Both the position numbers and the translations under genes were made by a program. This document shows, in pieces, positions 10,392-18,163 of a stretch of DNA of 28,608 nucleotides; positions within the stretch are counted from its first letter, which is position 1, and each line of letters opens with the position of its first letter. Under the pieces are notes generated by a model. The model was not told where the DNA came from and did not search any database. It saw only the letters and a list, made by a program, of their open reading frames with translations. The stretch is taken from NCBI GenBank assembly GCA_023212695.1, contig JALCCG010000128.1, forward strand, positions 30,717 through 59,324, in the 5' to 3' direction. Source of the DNA: Sporisorium sorghi. Lineage: Eukaryota; Basidiomycota; Ustilaginomycetes; Ustilaginales; Ustilaginaceae.

Positions 10392-10617
10392 TGAAGCGGA
10401 TAGATTTGGCGGATGGATGGACGGAGGGGTTTGGGCTGCAGCGCAGTTTGAATCGGGTAATTGGACTGGTGTAGGTGGGAGGGCGCTGCATTCCATCTCG
10501 AGTCGGTGGGCGGTCAGCGCCACACCTTACTCGACTGACTGAGGGGTGCTGTCTTGGCGATCTCATCCAATGCCAGAGGACATGAACGAACCGTTCTGGC
10601 GCACTCGAGTAATCCAT

Positions 10618-10625
10618 TATTTAAA
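10618..10625 (+). promoter_or_regulatory. TATA box of secreted-protein gene 1
   Basis: TATTTAAA lies 51 bp before the ATG at 10676 and is followed by a CT-rich leader. The left neighbour ends at 10391, so the whole promoter fits in 284 bp. Confidence 0.6.
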
Positions 10626-10675
10626 CGCTCGTCCAATCGACGACTGTGCCTCTTCCCCTTCCATCTCTCTCCACC

Positions 10676-11207
10676 ATGAAGATCCACAACGCCCTCGTCA
10701 CCTTGGCTTTTGCCTTTTCCGCCGCAGGCGCCGTCTCGGCTAAATGGCTCCCAGATTCAGACGGCAAAAGCTACAAAGACTACTGCTCCAAAGGCGGTGC
10801 GCAGCTGGACCAGCCGCACGCGTGCATGACAACCGACCGAGCCTTCTTCAGCAAGATCACGGACAAGTCGGACTTTCGCGGCTACCGGTCGCACGAGAAC
10901 CGTGATGGTGAGTCGCCCGCCCCAGCTCGCCACTCCTCCCCGTATTTCGTGACCACGCTAACTGGATCCGTTTCCGTTGTCGCTGTCGTGGTGATGAATA
11001 GCTTTCGTCGTGATCGTCGACGGCTTCAACCAAAACATCGACGCGGGACACTACACGATCACGGTCACCCCCGATTTCGAGCTGGAAACCGGCCGCGCTG
11101 AGTGCGGCAACGTGGTCGTCTCCAACCACGTGAACGGTGAGATCGTCAAGACGGAAACCATGTGCAAGGATGAGGTGATGCAGGTTCCGGAGGAGGTGTG
11201 GAAGTGA
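10676..11207 (+). CDS. Small secreted cysteine protein, cluster member 1
   Basis: This is a two-exon gene: exon 1 is 10676-10907 and exon 2 is 11002-11207, with a 94-nt phase-1 intron. The spliced product has 145 residues. The N-terminus (MKIHNALVTLAFAF..AVSA) is a clear signal peptide with cleavage likely near residue 22. The mature part has four cysteines, in DYCSKGG, HACMT, AECGN and MCKDE, enough for two disulfides. I found no enzymatic motif. It aligns along its whole length with the minus-strand gene at 11753-12299, sharing YC..G..LD.PH.C, AF, I, DF.GYR and the exon-2 start F.V/M. Small secreted four-cysteine proteins in local clusters are typical of smut biotrophy-associated proteins such as the Mig1 type; membership in that family is a guess. 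The upstream GTG in the longer frame is not used. Confidence 0.8.
10908..11001 (+). other. Intron of secreted-protein gene 1
   Basis: The donor is GTGAGT, a branch-like CTAAC lies near 10957 and the acceptor is TAG. The intron is in phase 1, and splicing gives codon G|CT (Ala) and the frame AFVVIVDGF. The retained intron has no in-frame stop. Confidence 0.8.
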
Positions 11208-11752
11208 GAAGCGTTCGAGGTGGTGCAACGTTTTTCAAGGGTCGAAGTGAGTAGTGGTGGCGAATGTGTCGCCGTTGAAGGGAGTCTTGGAAATGTGCTG
11301 CCCTCCTTTGCAATGCATCGACTCAAGTTCGCCCTTGCACAAAGTTAGATCCAGCTCGGAGCATGCTCTTGCGATGTTGGCAAGGCCCGTCAGAGGAGGC
11401 AGCATTTGCACATCCTCTGCAAGATGCCCAGGAAGCCATGCAGGGTATTGCGATGAGAGATAAATCGGGGCGTGACGATTCACTTCTCAAGAACTGAGCA
11501 TCACGAGGTACGAATACATCATTCTCTCACACTGGAGTCCATGGAGGGCGGGCAGCTGGCTGGCCAGAGTCGTCTCAAGACCGGGTTGGAGTACTGCTTG
11601 CCTGCTTGCTTATTGAGCGAACTTGAGTTGGTGCAGACGCAGATAGAATTGCTAGTTGCAAGGACGAGATATAGTTTTTAGAGAGGGAACGCCGAGCTGA
11701 TGTCGACGAGTGTCTTGCGTGACAGCAAGGCTGAGCCTACAGCATACGACGT
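11208..11752. other. Convergent intergenic region inside the secreted-protein cluster
   Basis: This is 545 bp between the converging stops of cluster members 1 and 2. I looked for remnants of the family's exon-1 (YC..PH.C) and exon-2 patterns on both strands and saw none. The short open frames lack signal peptides and domains. Confidence 0.45.
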
Positions 11753-12299
11753 TCAGGTCCACAGTTTTGGGTCGAGCACCCAGAAGCTCGAGCCGCAAAA
11801 CTCGTAGTTCTGGGGCCAGGACGTATCACCGCTAGGACCTGTGATGGTGCCTTTTGGACAATTGGGCTTGGTACCCTTGGTCAGTTCAATCGTGTACGGC
11901 CCAGCCTTCAAGATCGCCGGACTCCCCTCCTCATACAGCATCGCAAAGTCTTCCATGCACCCAACACCATGACCCACAACAACGACAACAAGAGCCGTGT
12001 CAGTTGAATACGATTGAACTACTGTGGACCTCCATGGCAAACTTACTGAAGTTCTTGGCTTTATCGTCAAAGTGCCGGTAGCCTTTGAAGTCGGACCTCA
12101 CTTCATCGATCCTCTCGTAAAAAGCATTGCCAGCTATAAAGCAGCCGTGAGGCATGTCGAGCAGTTTACCATCTGTCTCGCAGTACTGGTGCCAGTTTTT
12201 TTTAGGCGTGTCCTGTTGCCAATTAGCATCGGCAGAGACGGTCGCGGCCGAGATTAGGGCAAAGGCGACGAGGGGGAGAAGAGCGTTCTGGAGCTTCAT
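11753..12299 (-). CDS. Small secreted cysteine protein, cluster member 2
   Basis: Exon 1 is 12299-12047 and exon 2 is 11949-11753, with a 97-nt phase-1 intron. The spliced product has 149 residues. MKLQNALLPLVAFALISAATVSA is a signal peptide. The four cysteines lie in QYCETDG, HGCFIA, PNCPKG and EFCGSS, matching the spacing logic of member 1, and SDFKGYR just before the intron matches DFRGYR there. The acceptor is AAG rather than CAG/TAG, because no better AG lies between the branch site and the conserved FAMLYEEG. The protein ends LDPKLWT, equivalent to VPEEVWK in member 1. It is convergent with member 1, so the pair arose by inverted duplication or later inversion. No function can be assigned beyond a candidate secreted effector or surface protein. 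Confidence 0.77.
11950..12046 (-). other. Intron of secreted-protein gene 2
   Basis: On the minus strand the donor is GTAAGT, the branch site is CTGAC within CAACTGACACGG, and the likely acceptor is GGAAG. It is in phase 1, at the same place as the intron of member 1. Part of this intron is visibly similar to the DNA at 12853-12897. Confidence 0.65.
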
Positions 12300-12850
12300 G
12301 ATGGACGAGGCTTGAGGACTGAAGATGCAGGTAGAGGTTGGGAAAGGGGAGGCAGAACGGTAGGTCGAGAAGGTCTTTGGTAAGAGTGCGTTATTTATAT
12401 TTGGATCCTTCGGCTGCGACAGGGGGATTCAGTGGCTCCGGTCCAGCCGTCAAGCCAAACCTCATTTCGAACAAACAACAGAGCGGCACGTATCAAGGAA
12501 GCTGAGTGCAACGGTGCCACTGAATGAGACTGTGATCGTGAGCATGACTGCAGCAGGAAACAACCTTCAATTGCAAGGTGCGCAAAGTGATCAAATGAGA
12601 CAGGGATCAGCCCAACCATCCACACGACCCCACCAACGCCATCAGCCTCCCTCCCCACCCTCAGAGTGGGGCTCCCTGTGCGATCTCATCGGTGGCCCAC
12701 CAAGCCCGTCAGACCCTCGTACTATATTCAATGCGCGCTTCGAACCGACCCACTTCTTCCTTTCCACCGTCCTCGTCTGCCTCGCTCTGTCAAGCTCTGA
12801 CCCACCTATACCTAGTCTCTGACCGCCTTATCAGTTACAAGCTTCGCCTG
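12300..12850. promoter_or_regulatory. Divergent region between secreted-protein gene 2 and relic 3
   Basis: The left end is the promoter of member 2, with its TATA box at 12391-12400. A TATA-like ACTATATTCA (12721-12730) and a pyrimidine-rich stretch near 12750-12785 look like the former promoter and leader of the relic to the right. One frame near 12749-12793 reads as a short hydrophobic leader-like peptide without an ATG. Confidence 0.4.
12391..12400 (-). promoter_or_regulatory. TATA box of secreted-protein gene 2
   Basis: The minus strand reads ATATAAATAA, 92 bp before the ATG at 12299. Confidence 0.6.
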
Positions 12851-12852
12851 CC

Positions 12853-13315
12853 ATGAATGGAGTCCACAGTACGCACAACTGACACGTCTCTTGTTGCTGG
12901 CACCTTTTGGCGCATGACAGGCTTTGTGGTGCTCTCAGATGGACCGAGTACCGTTGTGAAGTCCGGAAAGTACATGCTTCACGTGAACCCTGGCAGGCGT
13001 GGCTGTACCAGTGTTTCCCTCCTGGATAGCACGGTCCCTCAACAGGTACCGGTTCAGACTCTTTGTGGCACGGATCCCTGGGCGATACCGTCGGAAACGT
13101 GGCAGTGTTCCGGCCGAGAGCCGGGATGGTCGGAGGTCGAAAGCGCAATGCGTCGTCCCTTTGTACACGACCATTGTCTCCTCCTCCCCTTTGTCCTCAT
13201 ATCAAGTTTCAGGCGACCAATAGCATTCCACAGAGGCACTAGAGCAGTCGGCGCCCTGCTCAGCCACTCATGTATATATACAGCCCCTTCAGAGCCCCCA
13301 AAAGCGAATCTATAA
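12853..13315 (+). pseudogene. Decayed secreted-protein paralogue, relic 3
   Basis: The stretch 12921-13104 reads as exon 2 of the cluster family: a CAG acceptor, then FVVLSDG, two cysteines (RRGCTS and TLCGTD), and an end IPSETWQ that lines up with VPEEVWK and LDPKLWT. Just upstream, 12853-12897 resembles the intron of member 2 (GTCCACAGTA and CAACTGACACG blocks). No matching exon 1 with signal peptide and YC..PH.C is present before it. Where relatives stop, this frame has TGT and runs on to 13315, which looks like stop loss. The ATG at 12857 lies within intron-like DNA and would give a protein without a secretion signal. It could be a reused ORF, but a broken copy is more likely. Confidence 0.55.
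13273..13280 (+). promoter_or_regulatory. TATA box upstream of relic 4
   Basis: TATATATA lies about 150 bp before the open frame beginning at 13425. It suggests that a promoter survives although the gene start does not. Confidence 0.4.
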
Positions 13316-13424
13316 GCTTCCCCTCTACAACTGTCGAGGGTCCTGGGAAACAGCAGTAAACGTCGTATAAGCACTCTTGCTGTACGCAAAACACTCGTCA
13401 ACGCCCTCTCAATGCTCAATGTAA

Positions 13425-13799
13425 TTCGTGCTGTCTGATGGCAGCTACATTGAGGTTACACTGGAGGTATTGAATGGAAGGCATTGCACTCACGTTTACC
13501 TAGGACGCGGAGACCACACGTGGACCGATGGCAAGGAAAACCAGGGGTGTGTACCCGAAGCCTACGTCCTCCCTGACGGATTGATGAAGAATTTGGGGCT
13601 AACTGAGCCCGACAAAAGTGCATTCGTCAAGACGCACAGGCACACGATCGAGATCGCGCCGTCCCACGAGAACGCCAACATCGAGTTCTCGACGTGCAGC
13701 GGTTACTTTGTCTGGACCAACGAGAAAAGACCTGCGCTGGTCACTGCCGGTTACGTCTGTGCCGATCAGCCCGTCAATCGTCACCGATCAACATGCTGA
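13425..13799 (+). pseudogene. Secreted-protein paralogue with two exon-2 modules, relic 4
   Basis: The open frame from 13425 (a TAA precedes it) contains two copies of the family's exon-2 module. Module one begins FVLSDG, has cysteines in RHCTHV and QGCVPE, and passes PDGLMK where relatives terminate. Module two has HTIEIAP (compare HYTITVTP in member 1), STCSGY and YVCADQ. The frame has no ATG before about codon 50, no signal peptide and no AG acceptor just upstream. The 10-mer CAACGCCCTC at about 13398-13407 matches the signal-peptide region of member 1, which hints that exon 1 was deleted down to a stub. Either it is a 5'-truncated pseudogene, or its start lies in an unrecognised exon. A TGA ends it at 13799. 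Confidence 0.5.
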
Positions 13800-13981
13800 C
13801 TTTGTCGCTCATGCCCAAATCATTGTTCGAGCGGACACGCTGAACACTCGTGTGCAGTTCTCGCGACTGTGACTGCAATTCACTGCCGTGTCTCTGTCTA
13901 CAACATGTGCATGTGCTTAGTGAAAAGTCTTTTCTAATGATAGAGTACATGCTTGTCTAAACAGACTGATCTGACGAGCCA

Positions 13982-16072
13982 TCACGCGTCATCGAGAAGG
14001 AACTCGTTGATCTGAGCTTTGATCTCCGACCGGTTGAGCGGCTGTGGTGCAGGCTTGTGGCTCCCGCAGTTGCCGTGTTGGCCGGTCTGCGCGGCATGCT
14101 CGTCCTCTGCAGTGCCATTTTCTGAGTTGCTCTGACCAACAGCATCTAGCCCCTTGACGCCCTCCCCGCCGGCCGATCGTCGAATATGCCGCAACACGTA
14201 TGCGGGGAGCAACGACTTAGCCCCACGCTCTTGCTCACCACCAATCGCAACAGGCGGAGCAAGGACGAGCAGACAGGCGTAGCACAGGTGATCCGCCAAG
14301 TCGATCCATTCTGCGTCATCATTTGCACTGCGGCCTCTCGTCGCGGTGGTGGGCTGCTGACTAGGCGCCGTCTCGGCGAGGCTCGAGATGGTGATGTCCC
14401 TCTTCCAGTGTCGCGCTTTGGGATGCTGACTCGGCATGCCGCACAGCGCGCACCCCGACGCAGTACTCCAGTGGAAACAGCTCGCGCTCGTCTGAGCGAG
14501 CTTGATGCCCCTTGACCCAATCCTCGGTTCGCTGGCATCCGCAAGGGTCATACCGGCCATCTTGTCCGACACGCCCGCGCGGGAACGAAGGGGCACACTG
14601 GGACCCACGTTCTGAAACGCACTCGTGGAATGCGATGCGGAAGACACAATGCTTTCGGCGGCTGCTTCGGCAGAGGGTGCGTTGAGCACAAGTTTGCTGC
14701 CTGTCTTGCCGATAGTGGTGACGGTGCTCGGCACGCCCTTTTCGAGGTTGAGGATGAACGTCTCGGTGAGCCTGGCGATGGAGCTCTTGTCCATGGCGGG
14801 TGCGTTGGAGTTGGTGTTGGCCAGCACGTCGGCGGTGGAGACGGTGGGTGGCACGACGTGTTGTTCCGGCTGAAGCGGGTCGAGCCCCAGCGCCGAGGTG
14901 TAGAAGAGGACGTCTTGAATGAGATGCGTCTTGAACGGGCGGACGACGAGCAGGTCGTCGATCCATGCTGCGTAGCTGCCTTGGACGGGCAGCTTGTGGC
15001 CCGCTCCCTTTGCGAGGTCTTCGATGAGGCGGATCGAGACTCGGGTCGCCGTGTCGCCGAGCAACAGAGCTGCACAGTCGTACTGCTGGGCGGTGCGGCG
15101 GAGGAGGGCAGAGACGAGGATGCGGTGCAGGTCTTCCACCCGTGTCCTGGCGGAGGAGGCGCCGGTGCGTGGAGTGTTGGCCGGGTGTAGCGACGCAAAC
15201 AAGTCCTTGAGTGCTTGTGTTGGATCTGAGACCGATGACGCTGTAGAGGAGAGTTGCTGGCTGTCGACGTCTAGCAACTTCCATGGGATGCCCTCCAAGG
15301 CACTTTCCTCGCTGGTGGATCGGAAGATGTCCCCGAGCTTGAGCCCGACAAAGTGCAAGTCTGGACAGCCTTCATCCTCGACCATCCTACGCGCCGCTTC
15401 TGTACGGTCTACACCGTCGGGAATGATGGCGCTGTCGTCGATGTAAACGACATAAATCTTGCCCACTTCGTTGAAACGCCCAGCTGAGTTGCCTGCAGCC
15501 CGAGCCTTCCCTGCTGGTGGCTGTGTCCTTTCAGTTGCAGCTGTAGACGATGCATCTGCTGCATCCTCGCCGCTAGCCTTTCTTCTGCGTGCATCGCGAT
15601 TGACAAAAGCAGTCTCTGGTCGGAAGTACTGCGTCGCAGTGCGCAGAAGTGCTCTACTACTCGGTCCACCCGAAAAGGCAACAGCAATGTTGGCTGACAC
15701 ATTGACTTCGGAGTTGCCGCCTCCATTATTGATCTGCTTGGCGACACGCTTGCTTCGATCTCCGTTGGTGGCTGCTGGAGAAGATGCAGAGGATGATGAA
15801 GAAGCCTGATTCGATTCGGTTCCAGTACCTGCTGCCGCTGCTGAGTTAGCTTTTGCTGCTGCAACGTACTTAGCTAGACCGGCACCGCGGGCGTATTCGA
15901 GACCTGCTTTTGCCTTTTGGTAAAAGACGGCGAGTGCGCACTCTTGGCAGTAGATCGAGTCGCGGAAGATGGCGATGGCTGGGTTGGTCTTGCATCGAAC
16001 GCAGGTGGTGACCTGGGTCGGGTCAGCCGCAACGACAGACCGTATCGGATCGTCTGGCTGTGGACACGGCAT
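13982..16072 (-). CDS. CTU2: Cytoplasmic tRNA 2-thiolation protein 2 (Ctu2/Ncs2)
   Basis: This 696-residue protein matches Ctu2/Ncs2, the partner of the Ctu1/Ncs6 thiolase. Together they use sulfur from the Urm1 relay to make the 2-thio group of mcm5s2U34 in tRNA-Lys(UUU), -Glu(UUC) and -Gln(UUG). The N-terminal zinc motif has cysteines 24, 27, 42 and 45 (CVRC..YCQEC), as usual in this family. A P-loop-like [14 protein letters not shown] follows, then [21 protein letters not shown] and the conserved [14 protein letters not shown] region. The C-terminus has CALCGMPSQ and a later LCYACLL pair. Low-complexity insertions (about 76-105 and 160-195) make it longer than the yeast protein (about 490 aa). 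It is one intact exon with an ATG start, and divergent from KAE1, another tRNA modification gene. Confidence 0.9.
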   Translation of the reverse strand: MPCPQPDDPIRSVVAADPTQVTTCVRCKTNPAIAIFRDSIYCQECALAVFYQKAKAGLEYARGAGLAKYVAAAKANSAAAAGTGTESNQASSSSSASSPAATNGDRSKRVAKQINNGGGNSEVNVSANIAVAFSGGPSSRALLRTATQYFRPETAFVNRDARRRKASGEDAADASSTAATERTQPPAGKARAAGNSAGRFNEVGKIYVVYIDDSAIIPDGVDRTEAARRMVEDEGCPDLHFVGLKLGDIFRSTSEESALEGIPWKLLDVDSQQLSSTASSVSDPTQALKDLFASLHPANTPRTGASSARTRVEDLHRILVSALLRRTAQQYDCAALLLGDTATRVSIRLIEDLAKGAGHKLPVQGSYAAWIDDLLVVRPFKTHLIQDVLFYTSALGLDPLQPEQHVVPPTVSTADVLANTNSNAPAMDKSSIARLTETFILNLEKGVPSTVTTIGKTGSKLVLNAPSAEAAAESIVSSASHSTSAFQNVGPSVPLRSRAGVSDKMAGMTLADASEPRIGSRGIKLAQTSASCFHWSTASGCALCGMPSQHPKARHWKRDITISSLAETAPSQQPTTATRGRSANDDAEWIDLADHLCYACLLVLAPPVAIGGEQERGAKSLLPAYVLRHIRRSAGGEGVKGLDAVGQSNSENGTAEDEHAAQTGQHGNCGSHKPAPQPLNRSEIKAQINEFLLDDA

Positions 16073-16360
16073 GGCGAAGTCGGGTCTGCCGATGTGAGCA
16101 GAGGAGTGATGATAGGGAGGTTAGACTGTATCGGAAGGCTTTGCCGCCTTTTGCCACAAAGAAGAGTGCTGCTCGAGTTGAGTGGACTTCAGGGGTGTGT
16201 CGTTCTTCGCACCTTTTCGAAAAAATTTGGCCGAAACATCGGATCTCGGAGTCAGAACGGCAGATTAGAAATCCTGCTCTTCCATCAGGACCAACTCGAG
16301 CTTTCTCCTCCAACCAGATTTGCCAGGACTCAACCATCAATCACAAGCCGCAGTGTTACG
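16073..16360. promoter_or_regulatory. Bidirectional promoter CTU2 / KAE1
   Basis: Only 288 bp separate the two divergent start codons, so the genes almost certainly share regulatory DNA. No canonical TATA box is obvious in either direction; a short AT-rich patch (AAAAAATTT near 16220) is the main feature. TATA-less shared promoters are common for housekeeping genes. Confidence 0.6.
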
Positions 16361-17820
16361 ATGCCCTCGCGCCTACGAAAGCCAGACCCTCTGCCATACC
16401 CAACCAGGCCATACCTGGCTCTCGGTCTCGAAGGAAGCGCCAACAAGCTCGGTGCCGGTATTGTGCTGCATAAGCCCTTCGACCCTGCCGCACCCTCTTC
16501 CTCCTCATCTTCTGCGCCTTCTTCCATCTCGTCTCGCTCCGTAGGCCAAGTAGAGATCCTATCAAACGTGCGACACACCTACGTCACTCCACCCGGCTCC
16601 GGTTTCCAGCCGAGCGATACCGCCAAGCACCACAAGGAGTGGATCATCCGCGTCACCTCGGAAGCCGTCCGCCGCTCTGGCATCAAGTCGCTCGCCGATG
16701 TCGACTGCATCTGTTACACCAAGGGACCGGGAATGGGTGCTCCGCTCCAGAGCGTCGCTGTCGTAGCTCGTACGCTTGCGCTCATGTACAACAAGCCGCT
16801 GGTCGGCGTCAACCACTGTGTGGGTCACATCGAGATGGGCAGGATCATCACGGGCGCACACAGCCCCGTCGTGCTCTACGTCTCCGGCGGCAACACACAG
16901 GTGATCGCCTACTCTGCGCAAAAGTACAGGATCTTTGGCGAAACGCTCGACATTGCGGTGGGCAACTGCCTGGACAGATTTGCAAGAGTCATTGGACTCA
17001 GCAACGATCCGAGCCCGGGACAGAACATCGAAAAGGAAGCCAGAAAGGGAACAAAGCTCGTGCCCCTGCCGTACACCACCAAGGGAATGGATGTCAGCTT
17101 GGCCGGTATCCTCAGCGCCACAGAGGCGTACACGCGCGACAAGCGCTTCAAGCCGAACCCGCGCGTTGAACACACTGACGGCGCAGCAGTCGGAAGCCTG
17201 GCCAATGGTGAAGTGTGGACGGGAGAAGGCGGCGGGAAGCACATTGTCAACATGGCCGATGACACCTCGGCACCAGCAGCTGAGGTAGTCGATGACTCGC
17301 AAAAGCCTCTAACGGATGCCGACGTCGACGTGTCCCAATCGGGTGTCTCGCAGCTTGATGCGTCTGTCGATACCATCACACCCGCCGACCTGTGCTTCTC
17401 GTTGCAGGAACACATCTTTTCCATGCTCGTCGAGATTACCGAACGCGCCATGGCACACATTGGCTCTAAGGAGGTGCTCATCGTGGGTGGAGTAGGGAGC
17501 AACCAGCGACTGCAACACATGATGGGCGTCATGGCCAGCGAGCGCGGCGGCAGCGTTTTTGCCACCGATGAAAGGTTCTGCATCGATAACGGCATCATGA
17601 TCGCACATGCGGGTCTGTTGAGCCACAGGATGGGTCTTGATACGAGCTTGGAGAAGAGCACTGTAACGCAACGGTTCCGGACGGATACGCCGAACATCAC
17701 TGTAAGTGTGGAGCGAGAGTTGCGAGATCGTCGCACAAGATGCTTGGTTCTCATCCTGACGTTTGCTCCTCTTTCCTTGCCTTTCACAATTGTCTGCACC
17801 CTCACCAGTGGCGAGCATGA
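16361..17820 (+). CDS. KAE1: tRNA t6A threonylcarbamoyltransferase Kae1 (EKC/KEOPS)
   Basis: Exon 1 is 16361-17701 and exon 2 is 17809-17820, with a 107-nt phase-0 intron. The spliced protein has 450 residues. Kae1 is the catalytic subunit of EKC/KEOPS, which puts the threonylcarbamoyl group on A37 of ANN-decoding tRNAs. Visible ASKHA-fold motifs are [14 protein letters not shown], the metal-binding HCVGH (His152, His156), [64 protein letters not shown] and [16 protein letters not shown]. Exon 2 encodes only Trp-Arg-Ala-stop, restoring the conserved TWR ending. Residues about 261-340 are an acidic insertion absent from yeast Kae1, and a Ser-rich insertion lies near 45-60. The open frame extends upstream of 16361, but the ATG there starts just before the conserved core. 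Confidence 0.93.
17702..17808 (+). other. Intron of KAE1
   Basis: The donor is GTAAGT, and a pyrimidine-rich 3' part ends in CACCAG. It lies just before a 12-nt terminal exon. The intron has no stop in the incoming frame; retention would add 56 codons and stop at 17872. Confidence 0.85.
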
Positions 17821-18163
17821 TTGTCTTGCTTTGAGTGCAAGGCAATGTAAACCTTTGCATGAAGGATGCTGATCTGATTTCTTCGTCACTGAGATGCTGT
17901 CTGTCTAGAGTCTTGTGAGAAGGAGTGCAGGAGCGAGATGTGCTGAGCACGAGCCGGGCGTGCTGAAAAGCTGCTTCCGAAAAATCAGGGTCTTGGACGC
18001 GCCGAGTGTTGGTTGGACTTGGACAGGTCAAAATTCAACTGAGCTGCGCGGGTGTTGGTTGCTGCTGAATCATCAACGGACACCTTGACCTTGACCTTCA
18101 ACCATCATCATCACCCAAGACTATCGTCTGTACGGCGCATCCAGGCTACTCGGCATAGCGACC
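17821..18163 (+). promoter_or_regulatory. KAE1 3' end and ATG5 promoter region
   Basis: This is 343 bp between genes in the same direction. It must contain the KAE1 3' UTR and the ATG5 promoter. No TATA box, RNA gene or repeat is clear; a TTGACC-rich patch near 18085-18100 is the only local repetition. Confidence 0.45.

Noticed and set aside
17702..17872. Kae1 intron-retention tail checked for a cryptic peroxisomal signal
   Set aside because: Alternative ends in Ustilago can create PTS1 signals, but this extension ends HEGC, which is not a PTS1-type tripeptide.
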